Origin: Thiotrichaceae bacterium UBA973
Lineage (GTDB): Bacteria > Pseudomonadota > Gammaproteobacteria > Eutrophobiales > Eutrophobiaceae
Direction: 5' to 3'
Length of the DNA stretch: 57,268 nucleotides
Assembly: GCA_002292815.1 (NCBI GenBank)
Contig: DBBX01000022.1
Coordinates: 1 to 57,268, forward strand
Shown here: piece by piece, positions 43,898 through 53,585 of the stretch
Numbering within the stretch: position 1 is the first letter of the stretch
Layout: every line of letters starts with the position of its first letter
Program-made: the position numbers and the translations under genes
The notes under the pieces: generated by a model
Databases searched by the model: none
Told to the model about the DNA's origin: nothing
The model's input: the letters and a program-made list of their open reading frames with translations, nothing else

Positions 43898-46561
43898 ATG
43901 AATAAGCGTCTCAGCGAGTTGATCACGGCAGGAGCGACGATTATTACGCCGACTCAACGCTTGCGTCGTCATCTGCGTTACCAATACGCGACAGAGCAGT
44001 TGTCACAAGGTCAGCAGGTTTGGCAGACGCCCGACTGTTTGCCTTGGTCAGCCTGGTGTAAACGCAGTTTTGAATCTATTTCATTACGCACAGATGATAA
44101 ATACATGTTGTTGAATACCCTGCAGCAGCAATGGTTATGGCAAGACATCATCAGTTCCTCAAAATATAAAGATCAATTGTTGCAAATCTCAGCAACGGCA
44201 AAGCAGGCGTCACAGGCCTATCGTTTATGCAAAGAATGGTGTGTGCCCGTTTTTCCAGATGGTACCTGGTTATCTGAAGATGCCTTGGCCTTTAAAAACT
44301 GGACAGGGAATTATGAAAAGAAAAAAACAGATAAGTGCTGGATTGATGATGCTAGTTTACCTGAGTACATCATGACTCATTTATCTGGCTTGGGAGAGAC
44401 CCCAAAGAAAATAGTGTTCTATGATTTCGATCAGTTGACGACACAACAACTGAAGCTAAAGCAAGCATTGCTTGAGCAAGGTGTTGATATTGAAATACTG
44501 GGTGTAAGCAATCGTAATAAGTCGATTAGCTTCAGCGAGCAAGCTGATAAGCAATCAGAGATTTATGCGGCGGCAGTCTGGGCCAAGCAACATCTGGAAT
44601 CTGATGTTAACGCAACAATTGGTGTTGTTATGCCAAACCTGAGTGCCCTTCGTGACAATATTGAATATGGCTTTGCCTCAGTATTAACACCGCATAAATG
44701 GGCTAATATAGAGAACGCAATTCATAAACCGTACTCAATATCTTTAGGCACACCGTTATCCAGTTACCCGCTGATAAAGTCGGCAATCAATCTGCTTTCT
44801 CTGGGTAGACGCAAAGTTTCAATAAACACATTAAGCACCATACTACATTCACCATTTATTCAAGGAGCAGACGAAGAGTCTGCTGCACGTGCAACATTCG
44901 ATGCGGCGCTTAGACAACAGGGTGAGCATCAGATGGGCCTCAAAACCTTATATTGGATGGCTGAAGAACGTTGTAAGCCGCATGAACAATGCACACAGTT
45001 TATTCAGTTATTAAAATCATTTGAAATCTCGTATTTAAGCCATGCGAAAAAACAACCATTACGACAATGGGCCATAAACTTTTCTGAATGGCTAACAGGG
45101 TTTGGTTGGCCAGGTGAGCGTCCTTTGAATAGCGACGAACATCAACTGGTGACGGCATGGCAAACAGCACTAACTCAATTGGGCAGTCTCGATGGCATAG
45201 CAAAGCCAGTAAGTTTTAGTACGGCATTATTTCAATTAAATCGATCACTTATAGAAACCCGTTTTCAGCCGGAGACCGATGAAACGCCTATCCAGATCAT
45301 TGGTATGACTGGTGCGGCAGGAATGCAATTTGATTATCTCTGGGTCATGGATATGCAAGACGATACCTGGCCTGATTTAAAACCAGCCAATGCGTTTATC
45401 CCTAAGGCATGCCAACGTGATTATTCAATTCCAACTGCCAGTGCTGACGCACAATTAATATTGGCCAAAAGCATGACTGATAAGTTAATGACCTCTGCAA
45501 AAGAAGTTGTCTTCAGTTATACCAATCAGTTGGGAGATCGCATATGTCGTCCCAGTCCATTAATCAAGATTGACGCAGCAAAACAATATTCTGCTAGTGA
45601 AGACTACACAGATTATAAAAATATTTTATTTGAATCTTCCAATATTGAAACGTTTGTTGATGTCGATGCACCTGAAATACCCATAGGTAAAATAGCAAAC
45701 GGAGGTAGTAGCTTATTTAAGGATCAGGCGGGTTGTCCATTTAAGGCCTTTGCACGACATAGATTGTATGCCGAGTCTTTACGACAGACTGATATTGGTT
45801 TGAGTGCCGCTGAGCGAGGCACTCTGGTACATAGAGCCTTGCACTATCTATGGCAGCGCATAAAGACTTCAGAGAATCTACAATATCGATCGGAATCAGA
45901 ACTTGTAAAGATAATTCATTCAGTTGTACAAGAAGCCATTAAACAGCAACAAGCACAACAACCAGAGACCTTTACCGATCGCTTTACAGAACTGGAGCAA
46001 CAACGTTTAGAACGATTGTTAAAACAATGGCTACAAATTGAAAGCGACAGGAATGAGTTTAAGGTTATTGCGACAGAAGAGTGGCAAACCATTTTATTTG
46101 AGGATATTGAATTACACCTACGTGTGGATCGTATTGATGAACTTGCCGATGGTCGTTGCGTCATCATTGACTATAAGACAGGTGTTGCCAGTAAGAATGA
46201 TTGGGAGTCAGAAAATCCAAATGACCCACAAATGCCACTTTATGCGGTGACTAGCAAACAAGAGGTCGCAGCGATAGCCTTTGCAAGTTTAAAACGTGGC
46301 AAACTCGGTTTCTTTGGACAGACTGATGGAGATCACATCTTACCGGGTATCAAACAGGATGCTGAATTTTCATGGCAGGACAGGTTTGAAAGTTGGGAGC
46401 AGGTGTTAATACAACTTGCTAATGATTTTCGTAGAGGCAAAGCGATAGTTGAACCAACAACATCAGCGTGTCGGTATTGTGACCTACATTCTCTATGTCG
46501 TATTTACGAGCGCGTAGAAAATCAAATTGATGATGATCAGCAAGAAGGGAGTCATCAATGA
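43898..46561 (+). CDS. AddB-like PD-(D/E)XK nuclease, DNA repair
   Basis: An 887-aa protein with an inactive helicase-like N-terminal part (TPTQRLRRHLRYQY at the start and no Walker A) and a C-terminal PD-(D/E)XK nuclease (about 690-860; LRVDRIDELADGRCVIIDYKTG carries the Asp and Lys). The iron-sulfur cysteines typical of AddB are present: one before the nuclease (QAGCPFK) and a C-x2-C-x5-C at the end (CRYCDLHSLC). With the AddA-like protein, to which it is coupled by ATGA, it probably forms a double-strand-end resection nuclease of the RecBCD/AddAB class. Confidence 0.88.
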   Translation: MNKRLSELITAGATIITPTQRLRRHLRYQYATEQLSQGQQVWQTPDCLPWSAWCKRSFESISLRTDDKYMLLNTLQQQWLWQDIISSSKYKDQLLQISATAKQASQAYRLCKEWCVPVFPDGTWLSEDALAFKNWTGNYEKKKTDKCWIDDASLPEYIMTHLSGLGETPKKIVFYDFDQLTTQQLKLKQALLEQGVDIEILGVSNRNKSISFSEQADKQSEIYAAAVWAKQHLESDVNATIGVVMPNLSALRDNIEYGFASVLTPHKWANIENAIHKPYSISLGTPLSSYPLIKSAINLLSLGRRKVSINTLSTILHSPFIQGADEESAARATFDAALRQQGEHQMGLKTLYWMAEERCKPHEQCTQFIQLLKSFEISYLSHAKKQPLRQWAINFSEWLTGFGWPGERPLNSDEHQLVTAWQTALTQLGSLDGIAKPVSFSTALFQLNRSLIETRFQPETDETPIQIIGMTGAAGMQFDYLWVMDMQDDTWPDLKPANAFIPKACQRDYSIPTASADAQLILAKSMTDKLMTSAKEVVFSYTNQLGDRICRPSPLIKIDAAKQYSASEDYTDYKNILFESSNIETFVDVDAPEIPIGKIANGGSSLFKDQAGCPFKAFARHRLYAESLRQTDIGLSAAERGTLVHRALHYLWQRIKTSENLQYRSESELVKIIHSVVQEAIKQQQAQQPETFTDRFTELEQQRLERLLKQWLQIESDRNEFKVIATEEWQTILFEDIELHLRVDRIDELADGRCVIIDYKTGVASKNDWESENPNDPQMPLYAVTSKQEVAAIAFASLKRGKLGFFGQTDGDHILPGIKQDAEFSWQDRFESWEQVLIQLANDFRRGKAIVEPTTSACRYCDLHSLCRIYERVENQIDDDQQEGSHQ

Positions 46562-49500
46562 CTAATCAGCTAGTCGACAATGACGCCAGAACAAAGGCCC
46601 TTGCGCCTGATCAATCATTTATTATTCAAGCCCCTGCCGGTTCGGGTAAAACGGGCTTATTGATTCAGCGTTATTTAAGACTACTTTCTTTAGTCGAGGC
46701 ACCTGAAGAAATCATTGCGATTACATTTACGCGTAAGGCCGCTGCAGAAATGCAAGGGCGAATCCTTGATGCGTTAGAGATGGCCGCTAGTGGTATTGAA
46801 CCTGAGTCTTCGCATCAGAAGACAAGCTACGAATTGGCTGTTGCCGCATTACAACGTGACCAAGCACAGGGGTGGCAGTTAACGCAAAACCCGGGTCGAT
46901 TACGCGTCCAGACGATAGATTCACTGTGTGCGTCATTAACAAGGCAGATGCCAATACTGGCTAGCCTGGGCACGCAGCCCGACACGCTTGAAGACGCTGA
47001 GCCCTTATATCAACAAGCAGCAATCAATACTCTGGCAGAACTTGAAAGTGGTGAAGGTTGGTCGGAAGCGATTGCCAACCTCGTATTTCATTTAGACAAT
47101 GATTTACCACGCATTAAAAATATGATCGTGGATATGTTAAAGAAGCGTGATCAATGGTTAGCCTATGTCATACAAGAACATGAACGCAATGATATGGAGC
47201 GGGCATTAGTCAGGTTAATTGAAGATCAGCTGCAGCTCGTAAGAGAAACTTTTCCAGATCAATATGAAAATGAGCTAGTTGAAGTAATGCAGTTCGCTGC
47301 TAAAAAACTTTCTGAAACGGACCCGGGTAATCCGCTGGCAAGTTGTTTAACGATGACATCATTGCCCAATAATAATGAAAATGATCTTAAATATTGGCGT
47401 GGTATAAGTGAATTACTATTAACCAAGACAGGTTCATGGCGAAAACAATTGACAGTAAAAAATGGCTTCCCTCCTGCCAGTGGAAACAAGCTTGAAGCTG
47501 ATGAGCGTAGCAGCAAGAAAAAACAAGCATTGGCGTTGATCTCGGAACTGCAAGAGTTTAATGGCTTAAATGAGGCTTTGACAACGGTTAGTAGTTTACC
47601 AAACACACGGTTTACCGATGACGAGTGGCTAATTGTTAATGCCTTGTGTGAATTACTTAAATTATCTGCTGTTCAATTACGATTGATATTTGCTGAACGA
47701 AATCAAATGGATTTTATAGGTATTGCTGCCTCTGCAGTTGAGGCGTTGGGGACAGACGAATCACCAACAGAGCTCGCATTGCAGTTGGACTACCATATCA
47801 AGCATCTACTGGTTGACGAATATCAGGATATTTCTGTTAATCAGTATCGTCTCTTGCAAGGGTTAACGCGAGAATGGTCGATCGACGATGGGCGAAGTTT
47901 ATTTTTGGTCGGTGATCCGATGCAATCGATCTATCGATTTCGTGAAGCAGAAGTCGCCTTGTTCTTGAAAACGTTTCATGAAAAATCATTTGGAAATATC
48001 CCGCTCGAAACATTACGGCTAGCTATTAATTTTAGATCAGAATCAGGTTTGGTTGAATGGGTTAACACAAGTTTTAAATCAATTTTCCCTAAACAGGATG
48101 ACTTAATTTCTGGTGGCGTATCATATAGCGATGCGGTTGCCTTTGATAAAACAACATCGAATAATAATGTAAGGGTTTATCCTCTCTATGGTCGATCTCA
48201 TAAGAAAGAGGCGCAACATGTCATCGACATTATTCAGGAAATACAGCGACACTATCCAGAAGATAATATTGCATTATTAGTACGTGGCCGATCACATTTA
48301 GCAGAAATTGTCCCAGCAATACGCGAAACCGGCATGTTGTTTAATGCTGTTGATTTGGAAGGACTTGGTAAACAAGCTTCGGTACAAGATCTACTCGTTC
48401 TGACACGAGCCTATTTATATCAGGCAGATCGTGTGGCGTGGTTGGCTTGCTTACGTGCGCCGTGGTGTGGTTTGTCGCTTGAGTCGATGTATAAACTTTG
48501 TGATGGCAATAAAGATAAAACATTATGGGAGTGTATTAATCAAACAGAGATTAATAAACACTTGCAACAGGATGAACAATTACGACTGCATAAATTTAAA
48601 GAAGCTTTCTCTAATGCATTAGCTGAGAAGCAACGACTATCGATTCGTGATGCAGTTGAGTCGTTGTGGATTCAAATAGGTGGCCCTGCAACACTTTCCA
48701 ATAAGGCAGATATCGAAAACTGTATCAGTTATTTATCATTGCTTGAAACGCTGGATCAGGGTGGCACGATTGAAGATTTACAAGAGTTGATTGAGAAGGT
48801 GAGTCAATTATACGCAGCACCCGATGGCAGGGCAGATAAGCGCTTACAGTTGATGACGATACATAAGGCTAAAGGACTTGAATTTGATCATGTCATACTG
48901 CCCGGGCTTGGACGATCACCACGTTCGAATCAAACAGAATTGTTGGCATGGTTGCTACGAGCGCGTGGAGATGAAGAAGATTTAATTTTGGCACCTATCC
49001 ATGAAGCTGGTGCTGAAAAAACGGCAATCTATAAATATATAGACAATATAGATAAGACCAAACAACGTTTTGAAGATGCGCGTTTATTGTACGTGGCGAC
49101 GACACGGACAAAGAAAACATTACACTTGCTTGGCCATGCCAGTGTTAAAGAGACAAAAGGTGAACTTAACTGCGAGCCACAGGGCAGGTCGTTGTTGGCA
49201 CACCTTTGGGCAACTGTTAATCCCGTTTTCGAAAAACATATGCCGGAGAATCAGGAACAAGATGAGGCAGGATTATCTGTCATTGTTAATCAGCAAACAA
49301 AGCGATTAACGAAAGATTGGACCTTGCCAGATCTGCCCGCGATATTTCAGTGGCAACAATCAATATCAGATGAATCTGAACAGGAACCTGTATTAATTGA
49401 GTTTGAATGGGCTGGAGAAACAATTAAACATATTGGCTCAGTTGTCCATAGTGCAATTCAGTGGATTGCAGAAGAAGGCTTATCTAAATGGTCGAATGAG

Positions 49501-49947
49501 CGTATTCATGCAGAATCAAAAAGTTTTGATAATGCGCTGCGTCACCTTGGTGTGCCAGAAGGAGAAAGGCCGGCTGCAGTAAAGCGGATTAATGCGGCAT
49601 TAATAACAATGTTAAATGATGAGCGTGGGTTATGGATACTTTCAAATGAACATACAGAACAAGAAAATGAATACGCTATAAGTGGCATTGTCGACAATAA
49701 ATTGGTTAATGCCATCCTCGATAGAACTTTTATTGATGCAAATGGTGTGCGTTGGATAATCGACTACAAGACAAGTCGACACGAAGGTGAAAATCGGGAT
49801 GGTTTTCTGGATCATGAGCAGGAACGTTACCAAAATCAATTAAACAAGTATGCATTACTGATGAGTGGCTTAGAAGAAAATGATATTAAGCTGGGTTTGT
49901 ATTTCCCATTGCTAGAAGGATGGCGCGAATGGCGCTTTAAACAGTAA
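46558..49947 (+). CDS. AddA-like UvrD helicase-nuclease
   Basis: The 1129-aa SF1 helicase has Walker A APAGSGKTGL (about 24-33), motif Ia ITFTRKAAAEM, the DExx box VDEYQD, GDPMQSIYRFREAEV, motif V TIHKAKGLEFDHVILPG and VATTRTK. A C-terminal RecB-like nuclease (about 1040-1100, LDRTF...WIIDYKT) follows. Length and order match AddA. It starts 4 bp inside the AddB-like gene. The pair resembles the two-gene AddAB-like systems of beta- and gammaproteobacteria. Confidence 0.9.
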   Translation: MTNQLVDNDARTKALAPDQSFIIQAPAGSGKTGLLIQRYLRLLSLVEAPEEIIAITFTRKAAAEMQGRILDALEMAASGIEPESSHQKTSYELAVAALQRDQAQGWQLTQNPGRLRVQTIDSLCASLTRQMPILASLGTQPDTLEDAEPLYQQAAINTLAELESGEGWSEAIANLVFHLDNDLPRIKNMIVDMLKKRDQWLAYVIQEHERNDMERALVRLIEDQLQLVRETFPDQYENELVEVMQFAAKKLSETDPGNPLASCLTMTSLPNNNENDLKYWRGISELLLTKTGSWRKQLTVKNGFPPASGNKLEADERSSKKKQALALISELQEFNGLNEALTTVSSLPNTRFTDDEWLIVNALCELLKLSAVQLRLIFAERNQMDFIGIAASAVEALGTDESPTELALQLDYHIKHLLVDEYQDISVNQYRLLQGLTREWSIDDGRSLFLVGDPMQSIYRFREAEVALFLKTFHEKSFGNIPLETLRLAINFRSESGLVEWVNTSFKSIFPKQDDLISGGVSYSDAVAFDKTTSNNNVRVYPLYGRSHKKEAQHVIDIIQEIQRHYPEDNIALLVRGRSHLAEIVPAIRETGMLFNAVDLEGLGKQASVQDLLVLTRAYLYQADRVAWLACLRAPWCGLSLESMYKLCDGNKDKTLWECINQTEINKHLQQDEQLRLHKFKEAFSNALAEKQRLSIRDAVESLWIQIGGPATLSNKADIENCISYLSLLETLDQGGTIEDLQELIEKVSQLYAAPDGRADKRLQLMTIHKAKGLEFDHVILPGLGRSPRSNQTELLAWLLRARGDEEDLILAPIHEAGAEKTAIYKYIDNIDKTKQRFEDARLLYVATTRTKKTLHLLGHASVKETKGELNCEPQGRSLLAHLWATVNPVFEKHMPENQEQDEAGLSVIVNQQTKRLTKDWTLPDLPAIFQWQQSISDESEQEPVLIEFEWAGETIKHIGSVVHSAIQWIAEEGLSKWSNERIHAESKSFDNALRHLGVPEGERPAAVKRINAALITMLNDERGLWILSNEHTEQENEYAISGIVDNKLVNAILDRTFIDANGVRWIIDYKTSRHEGENRDGFLDHEQERYQNQLNKYALLMSGLEENDIKLGLYFPLLEGWREWRFKQ

Positions 49948-50064
49948 ATCTGATTGTACGAAAATATTTTTGTATTTAATTCTGAACTCAAAACACCGAG
50001 CATCTTGCCGTTAATGACCTAGTATTATCAGGTAGCTTTTATTCAATTCTGCTAACATCACTGA

Positions 50065-50772
50065 ATGAGCAAAAGTAAAAAAGCAGAAAATGCACGAGAT
50101 TTATTTTTATCTGAATACCAGGGCATTTTAAGTACACATTCAATTGATGTGCCAGGATATCCCTTCGGTTCAGTCGTTCCCTATTGTCTCGGCAACAGCG
50201 GTTTGCCGGTCATTCTCATCAGTACAATTGCACAACATACTAAAAATATTTTAGCTGATCCTAAAGTCTCGTTGACAGTAACGGAAGGTGATGCAGATGA
50301 TTCGCAAACAGTAGGACGAGTGACCTATCTTGGCGATGTCGAGCTTTTGGATAATAAGGATTGCGATAGTATCAAGCGTTACTACCATTATTTCCCGCAA
50401 TCTCGCGATTATCACTTAACGCATGATTTTAATTTTTATGTCATTAAACCAGTTCGTGTCAGGTTTATTAAAGGATTTGGCCAGATTTATTGGGTCGAAA
50501 AAGATGATTTTCTATTAGCTAATCCATTTAGTTTTGATGAAGAACGTCAGATGCTTGATCATATGAATACAGATCATCTAGATGCAATCAGACATTATTG
50601 CGAACTTTGTAATATTTCTTATAAGGACCCACAGTTACCTGAGATGGTTGGCATAGATAGCGAAGGTTTTCATCTGCGAGTTGGCTCCAGGATATATCGT
50701 ATAAACTTTATAGCGCCGGTTACTACAGCAGGCGCGGTTCGTAAAGCATTGGTTGAAATGGCAAGAGCCTAA
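50065..50772 (+). CDS. HugZ-like heme/pyridoxamine-phosphate-oxidase-fold protein
   Basis: A 235-aa protein with an N-terminal split-barrel of the PNPOx-like family (ARDLFLSEYQGILSTHS, YPFGSVVPYCLG) and a C-terminal DUF2470 domain (HMNTDHLDAIRHYC ... VGIDSEGFHLR). HugZ proteins bind and degrade heme. No heme-uptake gene is next to it. It is followed after 2 bp by the pilin-like gene. Confidence 0.88.
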   Translation: MSKSKKAENARDLFLSEYQGILSTHSIDVPGYPFGSVVPYCLGNSGLPVILISTIAQHTKNILADPKVSLTVTEGDADDSQTVGRVTYLGDVELLDNKDCDSIKRYYHYFPQSRDYHLTHDFNFYVIKPVRVRFIKGFGQIYWVEKDDFLLANPFSFDEERQMLDHMNTDHLDAIRHYCELCNISYKDPQLPEMVGIDSEGFHLRVGSRIYRINFIAPVTTAGAVRKALVEMARA

Positions 50773-50774
50773 AT

Positions 50775-51227
50775 ATGAATAAAATACTGGTTATCTTGAT
50801 ACTCGCAGTCATTGTGCTTAGTTGGAATTTTGTCTTTACCGATTCAAAAAAAATCGAATTAACGGATTCTGCGAAGGTATTACAAGGTTTGTCGATGGCT
50901 TTGAAATACAAAATGGCTATAAAAGAATATTGGAAAGCGACAGGCTCACTGCCCGACGCAGAAGCATGGCAAAAGTCAGGAAAATATATTGAAGTCGATT
51001 TATCAAAGTCATTGGTTAATAACATTAATGTAGGTGCTGATGGAGCCGGTGTGATATCAGTTTATTTTACGAATAAAGAAGTCATCAACGTCGAAAAAGA
51101 TATCGAAGGGACGCAGATCATACTAATACCAGAAGCCAAAGGCGAACGACTAGCCTGGACATGTAAGGGCAATATTGATGTCGATTACCTCCCAAAGAAG
51201 TGCCAATATATTAGCAATGAAAACTAG
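50775..51227 (+). CDS. pilin-like small membrane-anchored protein
   Basis: A 150-aa protein with an N-terminal TM helix (4-20), then KVLQGLSMALKYKMAIKEYW, similar to the alpha1-C part of type IV pilins, and a C-terminal beta part ending W-T-C ... PKKC like the pilin disulfide loop. The prepilin cleavage motif (GF-TLIE) is missing, so it would stay anchored and could not be processed by PilD in the usual way. It probably shares a transcript with the HugZ-like gene. The function is unknown. Confidence 0.7.
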   Translation: MNKILVILILAVIVLSWNFVFTDSKKIELTDSAKVLQGLSMALKYKMAIKEYWKATGSLPDAEAWQKSGKYIEVDLSKSLVNNINVGADGAGVISVYFTNKEVINVEKDIEGTQIILIPEAKGERLAWTCKGNIDVDYLPKKCQYISNEN

Positions 51228-51298
51228 AGACATTTAATTTCCTGGTTAGACGTGTTAAAGACTAAATGTATTTAAACCTCAATCCATATTGAGCCAAA

Positions 51299-52192
51299 TC
51301 AGGTTCTACACTGGCTGACCTTATCTATATGTGATGAAGTGATATTGTGTCTATGATTATTAGAGTCAAGAAACTTTGCTTCTAATACATAGGCGAGTGA
51401 TTCCAGTTCATTCTTGCATTGAGCGTCTTTGTCTATGCCCGTCTGATATTGCAGATAATGGACAAGTTCATGCAACAATATACCTTTACCTTCATCCGTA
51501 TCCAGCTTGATAGAATCAAGCAAATAAACAGCACCATCATTAAAGTTGTATAGACCAAAGATCTTTAGGGTATCTGGATTGACCGCCTTTGGTAATTCAC
51601 CACCAAAAGCGACTTCAGCTATTTCTGTTGCAGAGACCTTTTTAATCTCCGGGATATTATCAATATCATAGGTAAATGATGAATGACTGTTTATCCATTC
51701 AAGCAGCCCTGCGGCGAGCTCGCCTTCGGTATTAAATGAATCCAGGTCAAGGTCATGCCCGGCTTCGATTTGGGTTTGTTCAACATCACTCGATAAGTGA
51801 ATACCATGGTCATGGACATCATCTGATTTTGCCTGTGCTGATTGTGACATCAGGCCAGCAGTGAGTACCATCACCGAAACGACATTCGCGCGACGACGAT
51901 TTTTAACACGCTTAACACCTTCCAGAAAGTCAGTACGACGATCTTCTTTTAACTGATAGCCCTGTACTTTGGCAAAATTGCTTATCTGTTGGAATGACGC
52001 CGGGTCTTTCTGTTCTAAACCATGTTCATAAACAAGCGTATGTTGCCCATTAATAATACACGGGTGTACCATAGCCAGTTGTTTCTTCTTTATCTTCATC
52101 GAACTCATGATTCTTTCAACCCAATTTTCAGGGCTGCTTTTCTGCTCTTCAATGCGTTTCAGATCGACTAGTATCTCAGTAGATTTTTTCAT
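51299..52192 (-). CDS. putative HExxH metallopeptidase (DUF6647-like), copy 1, long form
   Basis: A 297-aa protein with a zinc-protease motif LLHELVHYLQ and downstream conserved CKNELESLAY (possible third ligand or disulfide Cys). It resembles the DUF6647 type. Residues about 95-117 look like a signal peptide or TM segment (VVSVMVLTAGLMSQSAQA), but here they follow a 90-residue basic N-terminal part with no counterpart in copy 2. So this would be a type II membrane protein with the protease outside, or a fusion. The last two thirds are duplicated at 55570-56223. Confidence 0.75.
   Translation of the reverse strand: MKKSTEILVDLKRIEEQKSSPENWVERIMSSMKIKKKQLAMVHPCIINGQHTLVYEHGLEQKDPASFQQISNFAKVQGYQLKEDRRTDFLEGVKRVKNRRRANVVSVMVLTAGLMSQSAQAKSDDVHDHGIHLSSDVEQTQIEAGHDLDLDSFNTEGELAAGLLEWINSHSSFTYDIDNIPEIKKVSATEIAEVAFGGELPKAVNPDTLKIFGLYNFNDGAVYLLDSIKLDTDEGKGILLHELVHYLQYQTGIDKDAQCKNELESLAYVLEAKFLDSNNHRHNITSSHIDKVSQCRT
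51305..51960 (-). repeat. inverted duplication, copy 1
   Basis: About 655 bp nearly identical (about 97% by eye) to 55570-56223 in the opposite orientation. The match ends at CAGTGTAGA on one side and near GCTAT before the KEDRR codons on the other. Confidence 0.9.
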
Positions 52193-52491
52193 TCAAATCA
52201 CTTAGAAATCTATATTTATTTCAGATATATAAAGTTTAGTAGTTTTTTAGCACATTGGTAGCCATATCGGCTTCAGTTTTGAACATAAAATTTAAAACAA
52301 CATGAAAAACAATGGTTTAATGAGGTTTTGTTAACTTTCCTATAAATTACAAAAACTGCTTATTAAGTTTAATTACTCAATTTAATCATGCAATGTGGAA
52401 AGGGTGCACTTCTGAATTTGTTCTATCGAAAGGGATAACGATAATTGTCTTAAAGAGTTTCCAACACCGTCATAAATTCAGTTGCAGTTTG
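52193..52491. other. AT-rich gap with no recognisable gene
   Basis: These 300 bp upstream of metallopeptidase copy 1 and downstream of the kinase remnant show no coding frame that reads like a protein. They may contain eroded kinase sequence and the promoter of copy 1. Confidence 0.5.
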
Positions 52492-52767
52492 TTAGCTATT
52501 ATCAAGTTGCTTGTATATTCCAAAGTCAGCAATAGCCAAACTATCATCACTTCGAAGCATGATGTTCGCAGTTTTTAAATCGCAATGTCCAACTCTCATC
52601 TCATTGATTGCCTGCCTGCAGACTGAGTGCAATGTGATAGATATAATCTCATGCCAGCTTAAGCGTAATTTCCATTTCCAATCTTTGTTAGAGGTCGCCA
52701 CGTGTAATGTAATTCTGTTTATGCAAAACAGACCAGACGCATCAAAAAAAATGATTAGGACAGACAA
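52492..52767 (-). pseudogene. fragment of a Ser/Thr protein kinase
   Basis: The 91-codon frame contains an unmistakable kinase core: HEIISITLHSVCRQAINEM, catalytic loop HCDLKTANIML and DFG motif ADFGIYKQLDNS. Translation then stops about where the activation segment should continue. The glycine-rich loop, the Lys/Glu pair and the whole C-lobe after DFG are missing, so this is a decayed remnant. The catalytic Asp and Asn and the DFG are still intact, which suggests recent loss. Confidence 0.75.
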
Positions 52768-52816
52768 TCGATTCAGCTAGTATAATAATAAGTTAAAAAC
52801 TAATAGGCTCTACATA

Positions 52817-52848
52817 TTGATGGGCATGATCCGTGTAAATATTATAAT
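52817..52848 (+). promoter_or_regulatory. candidate promoter of the 52873 gene
   Basis: A perfect TATAAT (52843-52848) lies 24 bp before the ATG. The nearest -35-like TTGATG is 20 bp upstream of it, longer than ideal. Confidence 0.3.
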
Positions 52849-52872
52849 GACAAGGCTTCCTCGGGATAGCGT

Positions 52873-53484
52873 ATGGAACTAACAGAGCTAATCTACTCTT
52901 TACACAAGCAGGGACTTGGCGAGCATCTTATACTGCATCTTAATAAAGGACAGCCACTACTTAGTAAAATAAGTTATATAAAGGGCAGGTTGACCTTTGA
53001 TAGTAAAAATCATCTATCTGAATTCCACGCGGAACAATTAAAACCTTGTTGGGAAAATGGCACTTTAGGCATGATTTCAAACTCTATCGGGCATGAATGG
53101 GAAAGCCTTACCTTTCATGGACTGGAGCATTGTCAGTTGCCTGCAGATTTAAGTGCAACAAGGCATGGCGCAATGGTGGCGGCAGAAAATGAATATGGTG
53201 ATAAGCTTATTGATTTTGTTGGTAGCGTTTATCGTGGTTTTCAGCTAATGCTGGATAATAATTTTTTACCTGTCATATTATTCAAACCAATAAAAACCAT
53301 GTCCGGGGAGACAGGACTGATAGTTACTGATTTAAGGGCAGCGCCGATGGCAATATCAACAATCCGGACGATACATGATGTGGTTAGGACATCGATAGAA
53401 GATAAATTAGTAATAGAGATAGATGATGCTGATTTAAATACGGCAGAATTTGAGAATTTATTCGGCGGGTTCATGGAAAAATAA
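52873..53484 (+). CDS. protein of unknown function
   Basis: A 203-aa soluble protein without signal peptide or TM helices, mixed alpha/beta (LIYSLHKQGLGEHLILHLNKGQPLLS; FVGSVYRGFQLMLDNNFLPVILFKPIKTMSGETGLIVTDLRAAPMA). I do not recognise the family. A TATAAT lies just upstream. It is divergent from the kinase remnant. Confidence 0.65.
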   Translation: MELTELIYSLHKQGLGEHLILHLNKGQPLLSKISYIKGRLTFDSKNHLSEFHAEQLKPCWENGTLGMISNSIGHEWESLTFHGLEHCQLPADLSATRHGAMVAAENEYGDKLIDFVGSVYRGFQLMLDNNFLPVILFKPIKTMSGETGLIVTDLRAAPMAISTIRTIHDVVRTSIEDKLVIEIDDADLNTAEFENLFGGFMEK

Positions 53485-53585
53485 TCGCGTGGTTCTTTTT
53501 TGGGGGAGGGAAGTAGGTATCACCAAGAGTAATTCAGGTTCTATCAATCGACACTGACCCTTTTAATTTCAGCATTGATTTGAAA

